Positions 55,671 through 64,000 of a stretch of DNA of 64,000 nucleotides are shown here, one piece after another (positions within the stretch are counted from its first letter, which is position 1; the number at the start of each line of letters is the position of its first letter). Made by a program: the position numbers and the translations under genes. The notes below the pieces were generated by a model. That model saw nothing but the letters and a program-made list of their open reading frames with translations, did no database searches and was not told the origin of the DNA. The stretch comes from Phanerochaete sordida (taxonomy: Eukaryota; Basidiomycota; Agaricomycetes; Polyporales; Phanerochaetaceae): positions 124,001 to 188,000 of the forward strand of contig BPQB01000047.1 in assembly GCA_019973155.2 (NCBI GenBank), written 5' to 3'.

Positions 55671-57095
55671 ATGTCCTCCCAGAAGCTCATCAACGTCGCC
55701 GCGGAGGGTATCCCCTACTTCACTCCCGCACAAGAGATCCCCGCAGGTACTGCGCTCGACCCGCAGCCTGACGGCAAGCCCATCCCCAAGGTCTTCCAGC
55801 CTCTTCGCATTCGTGGCCTCGAGCTCCAGAACAGGATCTGGGTGCGTGCTGCTGCTTCTCATCATCCATGCTTCCGCTGACTTTGCTGTGTTTGTAGCTC
55901 TCACCGCTCTGCCAGTACTCTACGAAGGATGGTGTTCCCAGTCCATGGCACTTCGCACATCGTGAGTAGCATCCCCATCCCGCAGAGAGTCTACGCTAAT
56001 ACCTGCTGCAGTCTGCGGTATCATCAAGCGTGGACCTGGTCTGGCTCTGACTGAGGCTGCTGCCATTACTCCCGAGGGCCGCATCACGCCCGAGGACGTC
56101 GGAATCTGGAACGACGAGCACGTCAAGAAGTGGTCCGAGATCACGACCTTCGTGCACTCGCAGAACCAGCACATCGGCATCCAGCTCGCGCACGCCGGCC
56201 GCAAGGCGTCAATGGTCGCGCCTTGGCTCTCGTTCAAGGCCGCCGCGGGCGTCGACGAGGACGGCTGGCCCGACGAGATCTGGGGCCCAAGCCCCGTCGC
56301 GCACGGCCCCGGCTACTACACGCCGAAGGAGCTCACCGTCGAGGGCATCGCGCGCATCCGCGACGCGTTCGTCGACAGCGCGAAGCGCGCGGTCAAGGCT
56401 GGCTTCGACGTCATCGAGATCCACGCCGCGCACGGCTACCTCCTCCACCAATTCATGAGCCCCGTCGCCAACAAGCGCACGGACAACTACGGCGGCAGCT
56501 TCGAGAACCGCATCCGCCTGCACGTCGAGGTCATCAAGGGCATCCGCGCCGTCATCCCCGAGGACATGCCCCTGTTCATGAGGTACGCATCTGCTCCAAT
56601 TGCCGTCGCGCGCCCTCGCTGACACACTGCTGCAGGATCTCGGGCTCCGACTACCTCGAGCACTCGCTCCCGAACGAGCCCTCGTGGCGCGTCGAGGACT
56701 CCGCGCGCCTCTCGCTCGTCGCGGCGGAGCTCGGCGTCGACCTCATCGACGTCTCCGCGGGCGGCGTGCACCCGCTGCAGGAGTTCCGCCTCGCGAACGT
56801 CGACAACCGGCACCCGGCGTACCAGGCGTACCTCGCGGAGCACGTCCGCAAGGCGCTCGCGGGCAAGGCGCTCGTCGCGAGCGTCGGCGGCATGCGCACC
56901 GGCCAGGCCGCGGAGGACGTGCTGCAGAACGGCTGGGCCGACGCGTGCTTCATCGGGCGCACGTTCCAGAAGAACCCTGGCACAGTCTGGAAGTTCGCGG
57001 AGGACCTCGGCGTCGTCATCACGCAGGCGCACCAGATCGAGTGGGGCTTCATTGGTCGCGGCGTCGGCCGCAACGCGGTGAAGCAGAAGCAGTGA
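55671..57095 (+). CDS. Old yellow enzyme family flavin oxidoreductase (YqjM-like)
   Basis: FMN-dependent, NAD(P)H-using reductase of activated C=C bonds (enones, possibly quinones). Four exons (55671-55841, 55898-55961, 56012-56582, 56636-57095) give 421 residues. The Cys in LSPLCQYST matches the flavin-tuning Cys of YqjM. The substrate-binding His pair and Tyr lie in HAAHGYLLHQF, followed by the family signature N.RTDNYGGSFENR. Phosphate-binding SVGGMRTG and a CFIGRTFQKNP segment complete the barrel. There is no signal peptide, so it acts in the cytosol. Its place beside peroxidase genes fits a role in reducing lignin-derived enones or quinones, but that is inference. Confidence 0.92.
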
Positions 57096-58714
57096 GCTCC
57101 TGGCTTTGGATCGATTTAGAGGTTTTTGTACACTTAGATTTACTCATACATGGACAAGTCTGTAATATCACATCACTACGTCTCGTTATTATACACAAGA
57201 GAGCAGCTCGACTACTTAGGGTCCACTGGGGTGATCATCGCAGCGGACACCGCAACGCATCTGTCATCGTCGCGACTCGTCGAGGCCGCCGAGCCCGAGG
57301 CAAGTGCGCCAGCCTTCAGTTCCTTTGCACTCGACGCAAGCAGCCGAACACGTCCCTCGCCTGCGGAATCGTCGTCAACTGCCGCAATCCAACGTTCGCG
57401 GGCGGTTATAGGGTATATCCGCCGGTTTTGTGCGCCGTTGAGACCTCTGTGCAGATGCACGCTTTGAGGTGACCGTCTTGGTGGTCAACCCAAAACAGCA
57501 CTCGATTGGCTGCATTACGTAAGCCTACCATAAACGCTCGGTGCCCCGGTCGCTTTGGACTTTGTCTTCGTCCACCATGACCGCGACCCCGTCCTCCACG
57601 ACCGCGACATGACCGTAGAGCGCGCCATGTCCAGCACTGCCTCCAGTACTGTGCGGCAGGTGGGGCACACGCCGTAGTAGTCTCAACACCGCAAAGTCCG
57701 ACGAGCGACAAACTACAACTTTGGCGTCGGCGTCGTCGATGCCGTCGACGACGTCTACAACGGCTCAACCTGCGACACGCCTGTGCGCGACTCGAAGGCT
57801 GATGAGGTGAGCTCCAGACTCGTCAGTTCAACTTCTGCTGGGCCTGCCCGGCGTCGACAATCCAGAAGTCGTCGGTGCGCATCGCGCGGGCGCCGTGGCG
57901 CGACGACGCGCACTCGCCGGTGCTCGAGTACGCCAGCGACGAATCACATGCCGTCAACTTCTCCAGCATTTACCGGGGAAAGTTGCAAGCATGTGATTTT
58001 GGTCCTCTGTCCATGACGTCATCACATCGTCTCACGTGCTCTGCAATTCCTCCTGCACTTTGCAGGGAGAAATGCGCGCTTATCCGACGACCGACGCCGC
58101 CCTCACTCACGTTCCTCCCAAGTCTCAACCTGCTGACATTTCGCTGGCTAACGCACTACCAGGATCAACAGGTGCTCGTCGTTACCCTCTCGTAGCGTAC
58201 ATGCCGGTCTGTGCGTCAATATATCTTATCTACCCGCACAGCCGATTGGTCCCTCAAGCTCAAGACCGCCAGGCTGCTTGCCGTGAAAGGTACGGTCAGG
58301 CGGATTTGTACTCTCCATCGTTTCGCTTTGCTCTACGCCTGTTGCTCTCGCGGTCGCTGCACTCGTGGCTGCAGGTATGATGACTACTGTTCTCGCGGCT
58401 ACTGGTCCTACGGATATTCTTCGACGTAGCGGCGAGGTCGCATGGCCCATGGGGCGTCGACGGGTAGGGGGTAAGAAAGAGTTAGAGAGGTTTTCCTTAC
58501 GTTCAGGCGATGTGAGTCAAGAAATGAGTGAATGTGGTTAAAGATACAAGTTATACGAGCTATTTATGACTGAAACGCTAGCTGTGCGAGATGTGTGCCT
58601 GCATGATCCCCTGGTGCCCGAAAGACAATGTTAGATCTAAACTCAAAGAAGATGCGGTCTCCGACAAACGACAAAGAAAAAACCAGAACTGAGGTGTTTT
58701 TATGGCGAATTGCT
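57096..58714. other. Intergenic, possible gene remnants
   Basis: Around 57706-58000 the plus strand has protein-like stretches (NYNFGVGVVDAVDDVYNG, and in another frame VLEYASDESHAVNFSS), but no start, splicing or family could be fixed. It may be a decayed gene. Confidence 0.35.
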
Positions 58715-59504
58715 TCAGAATGGGTACAAGGAGACGGTGACGGCCGTCTCATTAACCACATTCGTCCATCTTTGCGAGCTGAAGATTCCCGCATGAGCAT
58801 CCCATGCACAGCCGGAAAGCGATACAACGCACCTCGAATGGGCCCACACGACGATTGTTTTGCTCTCCTGGACGGTCCTCACCATCGCGGAGTCTCGAGT
58901 CCATGATTGCTCATGGACCTGCGGCTCAGACGAGCAGCGGAGGTTTGTAGCAAATCGTGGCGTGTCATGGTCGTGCTCCTCTTCCATAGACGTCGCCACA
59001 GTATACCACGTCCGCACCTCCGCGCACGTCTTGCGATCTCGGCACGGATCGCAAGATCCAGTGTTGAGGTGCCCATACCCGCGGATGGCCACCGACAGGC
59101 GCACAATGTTTTGGAGCGGAAGCTCGCCCAGGTCGGCGAGAAAGCACTCCTTGCTTTTCAAGCCCTGCACGAATTGCGGACCGCCGGTGATGGTCTCGTT
59201 TGCAAAGTACTCGGCATCTAGGAGGATGGCGTCGACAAGCTCTCGCGGGAGGCGGCGCAGGAGCATGCGCTGCACCCTCGCCACGTCCGCGAGACTAGTA
59301 CTTGGGCTGCGGGGTGCCTCGGCGCACAGAGCGGCACCTGCGTGGAGAATGCGTGGAGCACTAATGAGCGTGCGAAACCCGAACAAACTCTGTCCACGCA
59401 CCGTCGTCCCCGGCATCTTTCGCGGCGGATTTCGCAGACGAGAGCACGCCAAACGCGTACCCGAGCGCGACAACGACGGCAGCGAGTACGAGCAGGCACG
59501 ACAT
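58715..59504 (-). CDS. Unknown Agaricomycete-type protein with N-terminal hydrophobic segment
   Basis: Three exons (59402-59504, 58833-59337, 58769-58715) give 220 residues in one frame. The N-terminus MSCLLVLAAVVVALGYAFGV is a membrane anchor or signal sequence. An F-box-like start follows (LRRLPRELVDAILLDAEYFAN). The rest has VRLSVAIRGYGH, a Cys-rich SCDPCRDRKTC stretch, TWYTVAT and, across the last splice, TIVVWAHSRWTNVVNE. The two ends (LP.ELVD.IL..AEY and VWA.SR..WTN.V) recall an uncharacterised family common in mushroom-forming fungi. In that family the hydrophobic start is not usual, so the first exon is the least certain part. No function can be given. Confidence 0.6.
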
Positions 59505-60510
59505 GGCTCTGGGCAAGAGCTCGCCGCGGGCGAGCAGCGCGATATAATAGCGTGCGCTGCTTCCATTCACCGCTGCGATTGGGTTCCGTCGCTGCTCGCC
59601 CGGCACGTGGGCGCACAGACATTCGTTTCCAGGCTTGTCGGGCGAAGGTGGAGAGGCTCTGCGCTTGCGCGGTCGACGGGCCCTGAGGCACAGACTTTGG
59701 GCCGCGCCCCTTGCGGATATTGAGTGTCCTAGGAATTCGAATGCGCCAGGAACGGTTTCGCCTGTCTGACCGACGGCTCAACTATAAAATGCAGAGTACC
59801 GGTAGGTGATCGTCGTCTGCCCTCAGCCCAAAATACCTGAGAAGAAATTGCCGAATTGTCGAGCTCTCCATTGGCACAGACACGATGTCCCTGGGATCTG
59901 CTGCAGCAAGCGTTACAATCCATTGAATGCGAGCAAAATAATCGCATGACACACCTCGAGTGCACATGTCACTTTCGGTCAATGAGCATCCCTGAGTCCC
60001 CAAACCTAAGAAGATGTCCAGTTTCGTGAGAGCTACGACTTCGTAATATCGCTCGAATCGGCAGCGACGAACAGCCGCGCCGCTGGCGATTGGACGCCGC
60101 GCAGGCATCCCACGGCCGCGCGGCGGCCTGCACTGACAGACGTGCCCATGACCGCGCGGCGGATGTGAGGCGGGAGAGAAGAAGACGCGAAGGCATGCTG
60201 GGGCGTGACCTACGGAAAGGGTCCTGTGATAGTGTTTGTCGGAGTCAGGATGCTCAGTGCGGTGCATCTGGAAGGTGCTGTGATTAGGGAAGCGCACAGC
60301 TCGAGCCCGTGGGAATCATAGTGTATATTCTCTGGCGACGCAGACCAGAGTTTGTTCGGATAGATACACACATGATTTCGCTGAGCGCAGGACATCGGAT
60401 TCCGGGACGGAAACAGGACCGTGCGGCGTGAGCGCCGATCTCTCTACGAGTTCAACGGCCTGAAGGTAGGCTCGTCAGACAGGGCGGATAGAGGCACAAG
60501 CAATCGCAGC
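59505..60510. other. Intergenic
   Basis: No gene, RNA or repeat recognised. It holds the upstream side of the unknown gene and the 3' flank of the divergent peroxidase. Confidence 0.55.
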
Positions 60511-62086
60511 TCACACAGGTGGCACGGACTGCTCAGGCCCCGGCAGAGTAACGAGGCTCGGGAACGGCGTCGCCGCGCACTGCGAAAGACATCATCAGCG
60601 TACAGCCTGCACTCTTACTGTGATGCACGCACCGCCTGCTCGACGTCCGCCATCCCTTTGCCTGCCGGGAAGTACGAGAACGGCTTCCCGGTGTTCGGAC
60701 TCGCCTTCGCGCGCGGGATCACGTCCGAGCAGTCGACCAGCGTGGACGCGTCCTGCCCGAGCAGCGTGAGCCGGCGGAACACGTCCGCGAAGTCCGCGCG
60801 GAGCTTCGCTTGGTTGCCTGTCCCCGAAACAGCACCCAAAATCAAATCAAAATAAATAAATAAAAAGCCAGTCAGCACTCTCGCGCACGCAGGACACCGC
60901 CCAGCGCACGCACCGACGAACGACTGCCAGTCACACGCCGTGCGCGGGTCGCGTGCCACCAGCGAGTCGCTCTGGAGGCGGAGCTCGCCGGGCATCGGCG
61001 CCATCACCTCGCCGACCCTGTTCCCGGGCCCGGGGAACTGCACGCCGTGCAGCTGCACCTCGACGAAGAGCTGCGCGTCGAACACACCCGGCGAGCTGTC
61101 GAACGGCAGCCCCGGGTTGTCGTCCTCGACGTCGTCCGCGGCCGCGACGGTGTGGCTGTGCGGTAGGCGAGCTTGTCAGGTGGGAGTTGGGGAGCGGAAG
61201 AGGAGGGGGGAGGACTGACGCGGCGAGCATGGCCGTCAGGTCGGCTGCGGTGAAGTTGCCTGCGTCCGCGATGCGTTCGAGCATCTGGTCGACGGTGTCT
61301 GCGCGCGTGTCAGCCCCCATATACCGCCTCACGCGCACAGCGACTCACGGAACGGCTCGGGCACGAGGTTGTCGGGCGCCGCCTGCGTCGCTGCAGTGCC
61401 CATCAGCACAATCGCGCGCAGAAGTGGAGGGAGCACGCACGCGGCGGGCGCCCGGCGAGGAACGCCGGCTGCGGCGCGCCGGGGCAGTTCGCGAGCGCGA
61501 CGGCACCCGCGAAGGCGACGAAGTCGCCCGTCGAGACGCCGTGATTCGTGGCGAACGGGATCTGTGCGTGCACGATGTCGGCGGTGCCGAGGTTCGCGGG
61601 GTACATCGTCTCGTTCGCCGCGAAGGTCAGCACGGAACCGTCGGCGCCGCCGCCGCTGGGGGCTGCTCAGGGTGTGCGCGGGGGACGCGGGAAAAGGGGG
61701 CGCACCCGAACACGCCCAGAGACTCGAGCAAGGACGAGCGGGCGATGGCGTCGTGGAAGACGCTGTGAGGTGCGTCAGTAGGACACGTTACGACGTAAAC
61801 AGGCCGCAGGGCCTACAGGCGGATCGACTCGTGCGCGTCGGCACCGCACTTCCCGCCGTGGAAGAGGTTCGTCTGGATGTCGTTCAGGACGTCGAACCAC
61901 TTGCAGCACGACGCGTGGGCAACTTCATGAAGCTGCAGGCCGTTCAAACACATCGCGCGCTTCTCAGGGAGCGTCGCGCCTGTAAGCGCGTCAGCGTCTT
62001 TCGGAGGATCGCGCGGCATGGCAGGGCGCACCTCGCGCTGAGACAGCCAGGGCGAGCGCAAAGGCGAGTGGCGGCAGAAGGATCAT
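60511..62086 (-). CDS. Divergent class II peroxidase (generic or atypical type)
   Basis: Secreted haem peroxidase related to but distinct from the three LiPs. Signal peptide [18 protein letters not shown], propeptide ending LPEKR. Distal Arg/His in ESIRLVFHD and proximal His in [12 protein letters not shown] are intact, as are the structural Cys (SCC, KCGAD, ANCPG, VDCSD, CAATPF). The LiP Trp171 position is Ala (LTAMLAAH). Of the three Mn ligands of MnP, Glu39 and Asp179 equivalents are present but Glu35 is Ala. It ends SVPPV without the PPPPGA tail of LiPs. By residue content it is neither a LiP nor a complete MnP or versatile peroxidase; phenol oxidation at the haem edge is the likely activity. 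An AAAATAAATAAATAAAAA-type A/T run sits in one intron (about 60838-60866). Confidence 0.9.
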
Positions 62087-62167
62087 ATCTGGGTGCTGAA
62101 TGGGGCAGCAAGGGAGGGGAGACGGTGTTGACAAGGTCTCTGGAGGGAGACTGTCAGCGCAAACTCG

Positions 62168-62175
62168 CTTATATA
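62168..62175 (-). promoter_or_regulatory. TATA box of the divergent peroxidase
   Basis: TATATAAG on the minus strand, about 82 bases upstream of the ATG at 62086. Confidence 0.6.
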
Positions 62176-64000
62176 CGCCGACCCACGCTTGAACAGCGTT
62201 CCTCGGCTGTGAGCACGGTGCCTTCCTGACTTGCGCGCTGAGGACAGGGTCCACGCCGTAAATACAGGGTCGGCGCGCGGATTCATACAAGAATAGGAAC
62301 CCTGTTGGATAGTATCAACGGAGCTACCTTCTGTGAGAGCGGGAAGAATAGGCAGATGAATAGCGAACTGACACCTGGCGTTTCACCGCATGGCAGCACA
62401 TTTGGGCGTACATATGGTGAAGATCACACTCCAGTTGTGATCAGCAATTTTTGAAAGGCTCGGAGAAAGCGTCGGCAGACGTCAGTGGACGTAGCGCATG
62501 CCCAGGACGACCGCGACGCATTTCCGTTACTTGAAGCTTCCTTGATGAGTACTCCCTGAAGTACATTTCAATGATCCATGTGCGTATTCGTCTTCTAAGA
62601 GTACAGTTCAGGGATGTCTATCATGGGACGATACGCCAGTACCTGAATTTATCAGCGTCGCAATCTTTGCAACACTCCAAATTGTACGCACCCAGTTCAG
62701 CCTGAACTTTGCGGTGCTCCGTACCTCATCTCAGCCTAGACTTTGACACCGCTACCCCTGTGACCGTAAAAGCAGCGCAAACCCTGGTCGACGCGGCTGT
62801 GGTAGCGGTCGGTGAATGAGTTGTGATGCATTCAATCGGACCAGGCCGTGGGCTTATGTAACAGTAAGCTTGGGAGTAAGAAGTGTAAGCTCCAGTTTCT
62901 TATACAAGCGTCTAATTGATAAGCCGTTATAAGTAAAGGCACATAAGTAAGTTAAGTAACTCGTTCTATAAGCTCGCGCGTACGCGCGACGCGCTCTCGT
63001 TGACCTCCATCGCCCTCCCCCGCGCTCTTCCACCCCAAGCTCGTCGTCCTCGCTCGCTCATAATCAAATCCATATGCTTTGCATGAATCGTACACAAATG
63101 CGAGAAACTTCCACTCGCGACATAGCATCTACCGCTACATGGACACTTTGGTTTGGCATCTTTTTCGCCAATCAGTACATGTATACAGACAGCGCAGCTA
63201 TGAGTAACAAGTATGTGTTCGTCTACACGTTCTACTCCTGCTATTACTCGCTGAACAGCTCCAGGGACGAGAGGTGGTGCACGACGCACGCTAATCACTG
63301 TACGCCCGGTAGCTCGAGCCGATGACGACGTGTCGGGCTACAATAAATTTGGGTAATTTGTTTGCGACTATTATCATTCAGCAAAATGCTGATATGATTC
63401 TAGTAGCATATGAGTGGTCCTGTACCACCTGGTGCGCGTCTGTGGCAGTGCATCGGCAGATGGGTGAGTATATGCTGCATATATGCGCAAACTTTGTGAC
63501 ATTACTGACATTCCGAGCCCAAGACAGACTGCTAGAGCCACCTGCGCTCGTGTGGACCGCTCTCGCATTCACACGCCAAAGCACAATCGCGTCCGCTGGG
63601 GGGTCCTTCTACGGCCTGCGCGCATATATACACACAACGCCCATGGCGACTCTCATCCTCGTCCCGACGATCGCCTCGACTGACCGCCAGAGCGCGAGGT
63701 CTTCACTTGAAGTCGAGCAGCCTCGCGGAATGGACGGCGACCTTACGCGCGACGTGCAAAGACACCTAGGCCCTGAGGATCTGGTGAGTAGAGGGGCGCG
63801 GCTGTTTCATGGCGCTAGAGGTAGCAGCCGAGGCGCGCGACGCCCCGGTTTTTTGTGTCATTCGCAGCGCTGACGCACTTTGAGCGTAGCAACTCTGGCT
63901 GGGCGTGCGACGCGACAATATCATGTCAGACTGGCGGCGTCGGGGCGTGACAGCGAACGCTCGTCGTGACGGCCCCGAGAAGGCGAGGGACCCCTGCGAT
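62176..64000. other. Intergenic to window end
   Basis: No supported gene. An AT-rich patch with TAAGTAA-like repeats lies at about 62915-62960. An ORF near 63640-63870 could be the first exon of a gene running off the edge, but nothing in it is recognisable. Confidence 0.45.

Overview
The window is nuclear DNA of a filamentous basidiomycete, most likely a white-rot polypore of the Phanerochaete/Phlebia group. Genes are split by many 50-60 base introns with GT..AG ends and are GC-rich. The region combines three class II peroxidases of the lignin peroxidase (LiP) type with three WSC-domain copper radical oxidases (CRO). That combination belongs to Phanerochaete-type white-rot fungi, where WSC-CRO genes are known to lie close to the lip cluster. 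The taxonomic assignment is inferred from protein resemblance, not from a search.

Layout. (a) 1-25.9 kb: three WSC-CRO genes, two on the minus strand in tandem (1-2389, cut by the window edge, and 5377-9671) and one on the plus strand (21652-25895). A WOPR-family (Gti1/Pac2) transcription factor at 16076-17596 stands alone between the second and third copies, in otherwise gene-poor DNA. (b) 26.5-42.4 kb: a compact housekeeping block of CDK1/Cdc2, GPN1-type GTPase, SAC3/GANP, a PIN-domain protein, prefoldin subunit 5 and an LCHN-type DENN protein. (c) 44.2-54.5 kb: three LiP genes, the first two convergent, with a p47/Shp1 gene and a tRNA-Glu between the second and third. (d) 55.6-62.1 kb: an OYE/YqjM-type flavin oxidoreductase, a small membrane-anchored unknown, and a divergent class II peroxidase with neither the LiP tryptophan nor a complete Mn site.

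How the genes fit together. CROs oxidise small aldehydes and alcohols and make H2O2 outside the cell; LiPs consume H2O2 to oxidise lignin aromatics. The window therefore holds both halves of an extracellular oxidative system, a possible quinone or enone reductase, and a candidate regulator. The WOPR link to the cluster is inference only.

The most unusual sequence features are extremely small exons. The CRO genes carry a 4-base exon, seen at the same place in two paralogues. CDK1 needs an 8-base first exon and a 6-base internal exon to restore its Gly-rich ATP loop. Ordinary ORF or gene prediction would miss these. Exon limits were worked out by hand from splice signals, reading frame and family conservation.
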